DNA from: Chromera velia
Taxonomy: Eukaryota; Sar; Chromeraceae
Assembly: GCA_018398765.1 (NCBI GenBank)
Contig: JAHBMJ010005887.1
Span: 1-26,018, forward strand
Direction of reading: 5' to 3'
DNA length: 26,018 bases
Both the position numbers and the translations under genes were made by a program. Positions within the stretch are counted from its first letter, which is position 1. Every line of letters begins with the position of its first letter. The notes beneath the pieces were generated by a model. That model was not told the DNA's origin and ran no database searches. It worked only from the letters and a program-made list of their open reading frames with translations. Below, in pieces: positions 1 through 9,227 of the stretch.

Positions 1-870
1 AGCTCTACAGACACCTCAACAGACTCCAGCTCACTGAAGCCACAAAAGCGGTTCCAACAGACCAGTCGTGTCACTATATCAGACTCCGACAAACACACAA
101 GTTATCTGGTCCTAGGGGCATCGTACGGTACCAGTTTGACCTCTTGCATTGCACCAAATGGACAGAAAGAAAGGAGGAGAAAGGAGGACAGACTGAGCTT
201 TCTGTGTGTTTTGAGGGCAAAACTGAGCTTTTTGAGAGCAAATTTGAGCAAAATCGGGTGGCCTCGGAGAGTTTGAGTCCCTGAACACTTTGGCAGCTTG
301 TGGGGCACACAACGGTACTTCGCGCAGCGCCAGGCGCGCCGTGGATCGCTCGCACGAAGCGTTATTGCTTTTTGCTCGCGAGCAGAACTTAATTGCGAGC
401 AGCTGCTCGCGGCGCGAGCACGTGCTCGTACTGCGCGCGTCGCTCGCAGGCTGGCAGTGAATGCATGCGCAAAATTTTTACTGCGCGGTCCCGTAAGGCG
501 TTTGCGACCCGAAATGTGAGGAAGTACGTAAGTGGCGCGCGTGCGAAATTCGGTGTAGGGGGGCGGGGCTCACCTTTACTTTTTTCCTTTCGGTTTGGGC
601 TACAGATACCGGGGCTCGGGGGCCACGGCATGCATATATATGGTCGCGGACGGCCCGCGCGCGCGCCGCCGCGCATGCACTGTGGGAATCATGCAAAGAG
701 ACTATAAGACTAGCTGTCGCGGATACTGACGGGTCGACTCAGTTTGCTTTGGTTTTCACTTCGCCCGGTCTTGCCTAGCTGCCTGTACTCCTTGATTGGT
801 CGATCGACGCCACAAGAGCTTTCCAATGGAACTTAATGGGATTTGGATCGATGGATAAGACTCATATCAC
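1..870. other. Upstream non-coding region with GC-rich island
   Basis: No convincing protein is seen here. Positions 1-300 are of mixed composition, with a short imprecise repeat around 195-260 (two 'actgagcttt' copies, each followed by a gag-gcaaa run). From about 300 to 700 the sequence is GC- and CpG-rich, with clustered perfect palindromes at 373-428, an alternating CG run near 655-675 and a TATA-like 'catatatatgg' at about 633-643. It lies directly upstream of the plus-strand gene starting at 871, so a promoter role is likely but inferred. Short open frames in this stretch overlap on both strands and look like chance products of the GC bias. Confidence 0.5.
373..428. promoter_or_regulatory. 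Cluster of three perfect palindromes sharing a GCTCG/CGAGC half-site
   Basis: Three perfect inverted repeats occur in 56 bases: TGCTCGCGAGCA (373-384), GCGAGCAGCTGCTCGC (395-410) and CGAGCACGTGCTCG (415-428). Their centres are CGCG, CAGCTG and CACGTG; the last two are E-box-type cores. All share the half-site GCTCG. The position about 450 bases before the first coding ATG suggests binding sites for a dimeric transcription factor, which is inference. No factor can be named. Confidence 0.45.
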
Positions 871-2398
871 ATGGGCGCCTTGCTTCTAAAGCTTTCTTTC
901 ACCGGACTTCCCCTGCTGACCCCCTTTTTCTTTCGCTCCTTCCGGCACGTGTGCCGGCCTGTCTGGACGTCTGTCCGGATGCAGACCTTTGAGCCTGTTC
1001 GCTTCGCCGCCGGGCCGGAGCTGTTTGTCTTGCCGTCTCCTTCCATCAGGACCAGAGACGGAGACGGCATTAGGCAGAAGGGAGCCGGCTATTGGATAGA
1101 CGGGTCAAATCTGACCTGCGAACCGCCAAGAGCGCCTCTGAGTAGCGACCACGTTGTGATTTATTTTGGTGGAGACGTTCAAGATGCAGAAGAAGAAATG
1201 AGGAAGAGTCGCGAGGCAAAGAAATTCATTGAGTATTCTCTGGAGAAAACCGCAGTATCTTTGGGAAGGAAATTCTCTTCCAAAACCTCCCAGGCGGATG
1301 TTGTCGTGGTGCGACCTCGACTGTTGAACCACCTGACCTCTCTCTTCAAACCGTTCTTGTTCCAGGTCAATCTGAGGGGAGAGGCGACCCCGTCTCCGCA
1401 CTACGAGAGCAAAACGAGCAGGTACGTACACGATCTGCTTTTTGCACTTCGGGTCTATTCGCAGCTTTGTTTTCAGTTATTTCTGTTTGTATTTCGGTTG
1501 TTTGCATTCTGCAAGCAGATATATGAAGTAACTTCTATGTTTGACTCATCACTGACAAACTTTCACATCTTCTTGTGCAGCCTCTGCTAAGTGTGATTCC
1601 TTCTTGTATTTGTATTTGTAGTTGCATTTCTACCACGGACTTTATTTATTTGTTTGTCTGTCTTCAAGCGTGTATATCGTCTACCTTGTCCATGGACAGA
1701 AGTTTGTTTCTTCTTGAACCCTTTTTGTCTTTCCATGTTGCCGTCCACTTTTTGGTTCACTTCCCTCTCTGATTTCCAGTTTACTCCTTCTTTGTTTATT
1801 CCTTCAAAGCTGCAGGTACATCTTCGAGGTCCTTCGCCTAACGCATCAGGGATGCACAGACGAACAGCTGCAGCAGAACCTCCGGGTGACTCTCGTCGGC
1901 TTCAGTCGGGGCGTCTCCGTGCTGACGCAGCTGTTTCACGAGGCTCTCCCGGAGAACCCCTGTCGGTGGCAGGCCCAGAGCCTTTTGCTGAGTCCGATGC
2001 TGGAGGCTGTCTACGTCCTCGATGGGGGCTCCAACGTGCCTCCAGTGCTGCCTGTGGACAGACAAATCTTCGACTCGCTGTCGGAACTCCGAAAAACACG
2101 AGGGCTCCCTCCGCTTCCGGTGGGCCTTTTTGGGTCGTCGTATCAGTGGAAGTGCAACGTGAGGCCGTGGATAGGGGAGGAGAAGATGCGATTCGTAGAG
2201 ATTGTCTCAGAGGTTGCTTTGCAGGACGCGGTGACATTGCAAGAGTTGGAGCTTGATGAGAAGATATTAGGGGAGGCTGCCAGGCAGAAACATCCTGAAG
2301 GTATTCCGCCAGATGCATTTCGCTTATTTATCCATTTTGAGGTTTCCCGTCTCTTTCCGGTACTTCCTGTACATCAACACAGAGCGGCTCATGAATGA
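871..2398 (+). CDS. C2orf69/UPF0565-like protein, putative mitochondrial hydrolase-fold protein (2 exons)
   Basis: Exons 871-1421 and 1816-2398 join phase 2 to phase 2 (donor CAG|GTACGT, acceptor CTGCAG|G) and give 377 residues, close to the roughly 385 of human C2orf69. Family landmarks in order are VIYFGGDVQD (about 95-104), YSLEKTAVSLGRKF, VVVRPRLLNHLTSLF, the nucleophile elbow GFSRG with Ser at about 214, YVLDGGSN (about 249-256) and RPWIGEEKMRFV (about 300-311). The C-terminal HFEVSRLF resembles the end of the family. GxSxG suggests an alpha/beta-hydrolase fold, but no reaction is established for the family. Residues 1-37 are hydrophobic with arginines and no acidic residue, as in a mitochondrial presequence; an internal start at 979 is possible. 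An alternative splice 2301-2382 would give a different, AT-rich C-terminus ending at 2642; I prefer the unspliced end. Confidence 0.8.
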
Positions 2399-3070
2399 GA
2401 TGAAGGACATTCATATTCAACGCATGAATTATAATGGATCGAGAGTTCTATCAAATGCTTTCACTGAATTGATTAGAATTGATTGTCTACTTCAAGTTAA
2501 TCCTAGAGTTAACCATATATACTATGGCCTTAGGAGTTACCCAAAAGGCTGTCCAAATATTCATTTGCGACTCAATAAGTTAAATAAAAATAGATTTAAA
2601 AATTTAAATGATCATAATATGTCAAATATGATGGAGCCCTAGATTGGGATAGGAGGCCACTTTTTCAGATATCTACCTAACTAGCTAGCCAAACATTAAT
2701 CTTATCTGAGTCATATGATAACGGAAGTAAGTGTACTACGTGAAAATGAATTTCAAACTCATATTCTGGACTAGAATTTAATTTGTTTGTATATGATATA
2801 AAAACGTACTAGATAAAAACATATAAATTAATCAAAACCTATCAAAACCTTTAAAGTTGCTAACCCTAGTGCTAACCAGTACAGACTCCTCGGAAAACTA
2901 TGTGCATACATCGTTCAAACTTTAAAACCATATCATGAAGCAAACTGACAGTGACACTAGCAGTGACACAGTGTAAACACATACATTGATAATGAAGTTT
3001 CAGCTAGAATCGTTTTGAAACCTCAGGTGAAACAAGGTGCAAAACGTACCAGATAAATGCAGTGACGCGG
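2399..3070. other. AT-rich intergenic stretch
   Basis: Directly after the C2orf69-like gene the composition drops to strongly AT-rich, with many aatt, taaat and attgatt words. An AATAAA-like hexamer lies at about 2582-2587 and could serve as a polyadenylation signal for the gene upstream. No conserved coding sequence is visible. An open frame at 2313-2642 has no recognisable domain. A similar AT-rich patch follows eIF5B at about 19430-19790. Confidence 0.5.
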
Positions 3071-5166
3071 AGGCCATGCATGAGGGCATGCACGGGCAAG
3101 TACCCAACAAAAGACTGTCACAAGAGACTCTTGAAGAGAGCCAAACAAAGACGACAAACCATGGGGAGGGAGGGAGAGAGGGAGGGAGGGAGACTTAGAG
3201 GCAGACTCACGTCTAGACTCACGTATCTCTTAACGTAAAAAGCAGACCGGCTGATCGATGCAAGCGGTGAACCCTTCTGCAAGTGCAGCACAAAAAGTAA
3301 ACAAACGAGGGAGGGACACGAAGAGTTTCCGTTCCTAAAACCACCACACCACCGAAGGACATTAATTGCAACATGTAGACAGAAACCAACAATCTACAGT
3401 CCAACTCCCCCGGTCCCCCCCCTTTCACTTCCACAGTACAGTACACGAAAGAAAGGGGGCCAGGGACGGCCGCCTACTCGAGCCAGTCGCGTGTTCGAAG
3501 AAACTTGTTGCCTTGATGGGCTACAAAGAAGCAAATGAATAAGTACAAAAAGAAGGACGGTCTCGCTGTGTCGATACAAAGTCAGACAGTCAGACTGTCA
3601 GACTGTCATCTCAGGGCCCCCTTGTGTCGTCTTTTGAATAAATTTGACGTTGGAGGAAAGAAAACCAACACCGCCGGATCGCTTGACTTGAGCAACAAGA
3701 ATGAAAAAGAAAGGCATCCGAGCAGGAATTGAGAAAGACAAAGACAGCCACATCGAGGCAGCGAAAAAAAAAAAACACCAGACAAATGAACAAAAGAAAC
3801 AAATCCATCAGCCCATCGATCAGTCAGAACAACAGAGCGGAGAACCAATTTCGTGACCACCAATTTAGAAAGAAAGATTTCACGTAATCATTTGTGTGCA
3901 CATCCACTTCACCACCCCCCTCCCTGCCTCTACCCACAGACCCGATCGGGAATCTCCGAAGAGAGGTACAGTACAAGTACAAGTGGGTACGTGCGGAATT
4001 CACACACACGCACCGACAGAAAGATAGACCGTCCCTTTTTTCTCTTTTTCTCTTCTTGACAGACCCAGACCGGTACGAACAGGCAGACGAACCTATTCCA
4101 GATATGCAATGGGACACTCAACGGCCATTCGAATAAAAAGAAACCAAGTGAATCTCACAAGACTGGATAGATGGAAGAAGCGAGTCTGCATGATTCTCTC
4201 ATCCCTTGCTTCTCACGCTCTCATCTGAAAAAGAAAGAAGAAAGAGAGTAAGTTGAAGTTGACCGAATTCCGTTTCACAACTAGAGGGGAAAAAATTGCA
4301 GCCAGCACTCGATGAGTCAGCCAGCTAGTCAGGCAGTTGATCTTCCCGCGCATCTTTGATTTTCTGTTTAGTATACGGTACATGGCAGCTAAGACAAAAG
4401 GAAGGACAGAAGGGAGGAATGGAAGGAGGGAGGGAGGGGTCGGTTGCTTGTCGTTGATTATGCTCTCTCTCTCTGCCTTCCTTCACACATCGACGGACTT
4501 GTTGTCGGCAATGCGCAGGAGAGAGGGGTGAAAAGAGGGGCGGGGGAAAGAAGGAGAGGAACAAATAAGAGGGAAAGGAGTGAGGCAGAAAGGGAGAGAA
4601 AAACTTATGGCCACAGTTGAATTTCGATTCAAATTTTCCCCTCCTGATTCCCTCAGCCATTCTCGATCGGCCTCCCATGCTATAACAAAAAAAAACCACC
4701 CAATCGTTCCCACTACCGCTCTCGATCTTGCGCATCATTACCTCATTTCCTTTTGGCTTTTCAGTTTGATCTCATCACCCGAAACAACATCAATCAAGCG
4801 AGACCTTAGTAAGAACTATATGCAAACACGAAACCTGATCTCCGCTCCCACCCACCAATTTTGTTTTATCTTTCTTTCCGGTGTTTATTGGACCACACTT
4901 TTTTCAACAAAAAGCTGTAGAGAAAGCCGGACATCCATTTGACGCGCGCATACATGGAGGGAGGGAGGGAGCGGAATTTAAAAGAAGAAGAAAAAGTGAA
5001 GATCGCATACAAACAGAGATGCGATAGAACAGAAAACAAAGACGGACGGCTCTACAGAGCCTTGGTGATCACGACACTTTGCACACACATGTACACAAGC
5101 AAAGAAACAGGGAAAGAGAAAGAGCTGCATCTCTCTGAGAATAAAAATGAGAAACGGTAAATTTTG

Positions 5167-5206
5167 TCAAAGAAGAAGAAGAAGAAGAAGAAGAAAAAGA
5201 CAAAAA
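5167..5206. repeat. (GAA)n / (TTC)n microsatellite
   Basis: Near-perfect AGA/AAG trinucleotide run on the plus strand, just beyond the 3' end of the minus-strand transporter gene. Read in that gene's sense it is (TTC)n, the same orientation as the (TTC)n in eIF5B intron 5. Confidence 0.8.
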
Positions 5207-5323
5207 ATCCAAAGAAGAAAAATTCCACAGACAGAAGACAAAAAATCAAAATACAGCAGGAACACCCGACAACCTGCACTCACTCCACAAGCAAGTAACA
5301 CTCGCAGACAAAAAAACAAAAAT

Positions 5324-5329
5324 TTTATT
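5324..5329 (-). promoter_or_regulatory. AATAAA hexamer immediately after transporter stop
   Basis: On the minus strand the stop codon TAG (5335-5333) is followed after three bases by AATAAA. It could be a poly(A) signal with a very short 3' UTR, or chance. Its place right after the TAG also supports TAG acting as a real stop in this host gene. Confidence 0.3.
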
Positions 5330-5332
5330 CCT

Positions 5333-5919
5333 CTATGCCGTCTCTCTACAGCTCAGCACAACCTCCTTTTCCCTCTCCCCCCCATGTGATTCTGCTAGGA
5401 GGATCCCTGGGGATCTGTCGTCCGTCTCGTCTCCTCCCTCATCAACAGTCGACAAGAGAAGACTCTGGCCAAGCTCACTCTTCTCAACAACCCCTAAACC
5501 GAACCGTCGCAACGAAGCCCGCGTGCGTCCGACTCGTTGCGCTCCCGGTCTTTCTTGCGCTTCCCTCTTTGTCTTCCAGACCCCGGCCACAACATTGACC
5601 GCACAGGACAAGACGATCACACAGGCTCCCGCGATTTCGAGAGCCGACGTCGGCTGCACCAGGGAGAAGAGCAGAAGAGAAGGCGAGCGAAGAGGAGAGA
5701 AGAAGAGAGAAGATAAAAGGGAGACAAGAGAAGAGGAGACAGAAAGAAGAGGAAAGGAGAGAAAAGGTCAGACAGCAGAGTCCTCTATGTTCAAAGCCAC
5801 GGCAAAAGTGAAAAGAGCAGACTGATTGGGCGTGGGTCCAGAAGAAAAAGGTTGAGGCCTGGGGGGACCTCCAGCAAGGACACACAGACAGTCACACACA
5901 CACACACACACGCACGCAG

Positions 5920-5961
<42 letters not shown>

Positions 5962-6317
5962 ACGCACACGCACACGCACAGATACACACACACCGGGGGG
6001 ACCGGTGAATTGCTGACCTCTCCGAACAGAGCCGCTTGCACGGCGTACACAGAAGGGACCTCCAGAGCGTTGATTAACGCAGCAAGGGCAGCGGGGATCC
6101 AGTGGAGAGCCGCCGCCAGGGCAATCTGGCCCCCCACGGCACAGAAGCCCAGAATCTGCATGACGGAAAGGACGGAAGGAAGAAGGAAAGGAGGGGAGGG
6201 ACCGAAAGAGAAAGAACAAATCCAGAGAGGCAACGAACAAGCCAGCGAGAGAGACAAGCGATCCATCACCAAAGATTGTTCTTGGTCGGATCAATGGATT
6301 CCATCGATCCACACACA

Positions 6318-6359
<42 letters not shown>

Positions 6360-6523
6360 AGAGAAAATCAAATAAAAGACAGTTGATGATTCTATGGACA
6401 TCAAGTGTTAATTGGGCGGGCTGATCACGGCCAAGGCAACCCTGTTGGTTCACACTCCAGTGCTTTGACAACATGCTTTCTTTTTCTCACGGCGTCTCTC
6501 ACCACCCCACCCCAAGACACACA

Positions 6524-6556
<33 letters not shown>

Positions 6557-7712
6557 GACGCTCACACATGCACACCGAGAGAACGGGGAAGAAGGGAGGC
6601 GAAGAAACGTACCAGGGCGAAAGGCCAGAGGTCCGGTGTGAGAGATCGCCTGACTGTGTCAACGATGTCCTCTTCAGGCAGGACCAACATGAGACAGGGA
6701 CAGAGCACCATGCCACACCAGCAGAACGCAATCGTCGTCTGCACAGGGTGGCAGCGCCCTTTCAGTTTCCGCAGCCAAACGTAGTTTGTGCCTGCAAGCA
6801 AACCATGTGGTCCCAAGAGTATTGGAGGCAGACAAAACACACGTTCTCCTGTCTGAATGAACAAAAAAAGGGGGGGGAGGGAAGATGATGCCGCAGTGCA
6901 CAAATCGAACGACACGATGACGGTTGCTCCGCTGCGCTGTTGAAATTCATCTTCAGCAACAAGCACAGGCCTGCATGTCTGTATTCTTCGATCGATCGGC
7001 AAAGAGGGAGAGATGTTTGCAGTGGAAGCTCCTTATCTAATTCTCGTCGGGGCTTTTCTCGATCGATCTCTCCCACGCGTGCTCACTGATCGCTGTGTGC
7101 AAAACAACTAACTCTTCCCAAGCGAAGTAGAAAACAGAACAGAAAAGAAAGAGCGCGGAAGAACTCGTATGCAGTCAACAGGGGAGATGGCATAGGATGG
7201 AGGTCCGAGCAAGAGAAAAGCTTCGTGGAGGAACGAGGAAGACGTGTGAGAACGAAGGGCTGGCTTACGATCTCGCATGCAGAGAAGCATCTTTCTATCA
7301 GACCGCAGAGTCCCTGAGGAAAAAAGGAAGGAAGGGGAAAGGAAGGAAGGAATGGCAGGGGGAATCAACGAGGGAAAGAAAGGTAGAAATCAAAACATGT
7401 CCCCAGGGAGCTCACCCCAAAGAATGGAAGACACCACAGCGATGCCGCACCCGAGCAAAGCCCTTCCCCCCATCCCCCCCCCCTCTCTCCCCTGGTACTG
7501 TATTTTTCCGGCAGAAGTCATCAGCAGTGCACCCAGAAAAAGAGAGGCACAAAGAATCTCCACGGGGCCGTACGGATCCCGCAACAGAAATTTTCCCGCA
7601 ACGCCAGCTGATAGGTCGAACACACACACGCACGCACGCACACACACACACACACACACATACACACACGCACACACACACACACACACACACATACACA
7701 CACACACACACA

Positions 7713-7755
<43 letters not shown>

Positions 7756-8583
7756 ACACACACACACACATACACACACACACACGCACACACGGAAAAT
7801 TGGGCGAAACTCATGATGCACCCTTAGAGTGCAAGAATTTGCCCCTTCCTGCTTTGCCAACGAAAGAAAGAGCACGCCACCCACGAACGGTCGAAAGCAG
7901 AAGCCCATTCATTATCCATTGCCGTCTCCTCAGTCTCCTCCCCTCCCCCTCTTTCTCCGTCTCCACACTGTCCTGTCTTCTCTCCTCTCTTTCCCCGTCT
8001 CCCCACACTCCGCTTTCTCTGTCTCCTCCCCTCCCCCCCCTCTTTACCGTAGATCGGGGCTGTGAAGAAAATCGCCGCGGTGACTCCGACGCTGACGTGG
8101 TTGAGGGCCTCACCGAAAGCAGCGAAGGCCAACAGATTGAAGAGGGCTTGCAAAATCAAGTACCGGAACACAGGCTGAGGGCGTCTCTCTTCCCGGTCTT
8201 CTCTGCCGTCTCCCGTCTCGCCCGTCCCGCCCCCCAGTCGAAGACGGACTTTCTGCCGTCTCTTGGGACAGTAAGGTGCCCTTGACAACAGCCAGACCAC
8301 GTGAACGATCACAAGCGTGACCAGACACCGGACCCACACGGAGCCCAGCCCAGAGACCCCAGCTGAGGAGAACTCTGCAGGCACACACAGGTAGACACAG
8401 AGACGGGCTCAGAGACAGCACACTGAAGAGTGTTGTTGCTTTAGGATCTGGATGCTCACTCTTCAGAAGCAGCGCCATCCCGATGAAGCAGACAGTAGAA
8501 AGAAGACAAAGAGCCACTCCGAAAAGGTAGTAGCGGAGGGGTGCCTGTCTCCCAGTTGCCATTGCGTTGGCTTCTCTCATCAT
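5333..8583 (-). CDS. SLC35G/EamA-type drug/metabolite transporter (6 exons)
   Basis: Minus-strand exons are 8583-8424, 8374-8048, 7607-7416, 6791-6613, 6155-6018 and 5653-5333. All phases agree (1,1,1,0,0) and give 438 residues. Ten hydrophobic segments fit two EamA repeats: TM1 about 17-40, TM2 67-85, a basic insert 88-122, TM3 124-143, TM4 145-165, TM5 176-192, TM6 208-226, TM7 238-256, TM8 284-305, TM9 307-327, TM10 337-358. The polar tail of about 80 residues is presumably cytosolic. The TM8-TM10 pattern, GGQIAL, LEVPSVYAVQAALFGE, then a final TM ending in W, resembles the SLC35G branch of the DMT superfamily. Such proteins move small metabolites across membranes; the substrate cannot be read from sequence. 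The ATG at 8583 is preceded in frame by GTG. The first intron is only 49 bases. The weakest splice call is the GTCAGC donor at 6017. Confidence 0.85.
5893..5992. repeat. (CA)n microsatellite in transporter intron 5
   Basis: Interrupted CA repeat (with CACACG variants) on the plus strand. It reads (TG)n in the sense strand of the transporter, just after the exon 5 donor. Frames through it encode only HTHT or VCVC and are not genes. Confidence 0.95.
6310..6361. repeat. (CA)n(GA)n compound microsatellite in transporter intron 4
   Basis: CA dinucleotides run directly into GA dinucleotides on the plus strand; in the transporter sense this is (TC)n(TG)n. Confidence 0.95.
6519..6555. repeat. (CA)n microsatellite in transporter intron 4
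   Basis: A second CA tract of the same intron, about 60 bases past the exon 4 donor in the transcript sense. Confidence 0.95.
7619..7796. repeat. Long (CA)n tract in transporter intron 2
   Basis: About 175 bases of CA repeat with regular CATACA and CACGCA variants on the plus strand. In the transporter sense it is (TG)n and ends about a dozen bases before the exon 3 acceptor (7608), so it occupies the position of the polypyrimidine tract. Confidence 0.97.
7823..7860 (-). pseudogene. Possible decayed copy of transporter exon 3 start, inside intron 2
   Basis: In the transporter sense this intronic segment reads VGKAGRGKFLHSKG, resembling the start of exon 3, AGVAGKFLLRDPYG, with a two-codon insertion. 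It sits upstream of the (TG)n tract and the true exon. The match is partial and I cannot score it. Confidence 0.4.
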
Positions 8584-9227
8584 CACACAACTCAGTCAAA
8601 GCATCGATCGCCCTTAATACTGTACAAGCCGGTCGGCTGAAGGGAAGTGATCCGCACTTTTCGGTCGTCCTAGTGGCTCCTTCTAACGAATGTGCAGCCT
8701 TTCGTGTCGATGGAGTCACGTCAAATTAATATCGTCAAATCATTGGTGAAATTGTGTGCTCGTGCTAAGCTCGCGGCAAAGTATGGATATATAGCTCGGC
8801 ATAGCTCGGCCAAGCTTGCGCGGACCGCGGGATCGATCTGGGCCGGGGCCGCGCGCGCGCGCGCGTGTTCGAGTATCGCGGATTTGCACGCGGTCTTGGA
8901 GAACGGTTGAAGACGGCCCGGATCAACTCTTTGACTGAAGCTGAGCGCCCAATGTATGAAGAGACACTATACCATCCGTTTTATTGGTGATGTGGCTTGA
9001 GAGTTCAACCGAAGCATAGTACGGAGAGTCGGGTGTCTGCCCCTGAAGAAAAGTTTTTTGCTTCTCGGACCGACGATTTTTGAGTTGCCTGTCTCTGTCT
9101 CGCAAGCGCGTCTCGTGCATGCGACAGCACACACATTCCTCTTTTGGCGCTTGTACTTCTCATTTGAGAAACTGGTTCTGTGTCTGTGCCGAATCTGAAG
9201 CTCACATCGTTGTAGAATCGTTCCAAA
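8584..9227. promoter_or_regulatory. Divergent intergenic region with GC-rich island
   Basis: This 644-base spacer separates the minus-strand transporter (start 8583) from plus-strand eIF5B (start 9228), so both promoters should lie here. About 8755-8905 is GC-rich with repeated GCTCG words (8758, 8770, 8794, 8804), a TATA-like ggatatata at about 8785-8793 and an alternating CG run at about 8847-8865. The same ingredients (GCTCG motifs, TATA-like box, CG run) occur upstream of the gene at 871. Transcription starts cannot be placed from sequence. Confidence 0.5.

Larger units (their letters stand above)
3071..5332. other. Purine-rich (plus strand) region without recognisable gene
   Basis: About 2.2 kb of gaagg/agaaag-type purine-rich sequence on the plus strand, so pyrimidine-rich on the minus strand, with short tandem repeats: GGGA runs at 3163-3192, CAGACTGT copies at 3588-3608 and GAAG repeats. 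The pyrimidine bias on the minus strand matches the introns of the minus-strand transporter gene next to it, so this could be its 3' UTR or a further minus-strand transcribed region; that is inference. Open frames here on both strands are low-complexity (S/F/L- or K/R/E-rich) and match no family I recognise. Confidence 0.4.

Noticed and set aside
2313-2642. Open frame that could be a spliced C-terminus of the C2orf69-like gene via an intron at 2301-2382
   Set aside because: The unspliced frame gives a family-like C-terminus and length, while this frame is AT-rich without recognisable similarity. Kept only as an alternative.
3394-4738. Several 60-137-residue frames on both strands
   Set aside because: Low-complexity products of purine/pyrimidine bias, without motifs, splice consistency or homology that I can see.
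7619-7796. CRISPR-like or satellite array
   Set aside because: A simple dinucleotide microsatellite with no spacer structure, in a eukaryotic intron.
5768-7816. Open frames rich in VCVCVC or HTHTHT
   Set aside because: They are translations of the (CA)n/(TG)n tracts within transporter introns.
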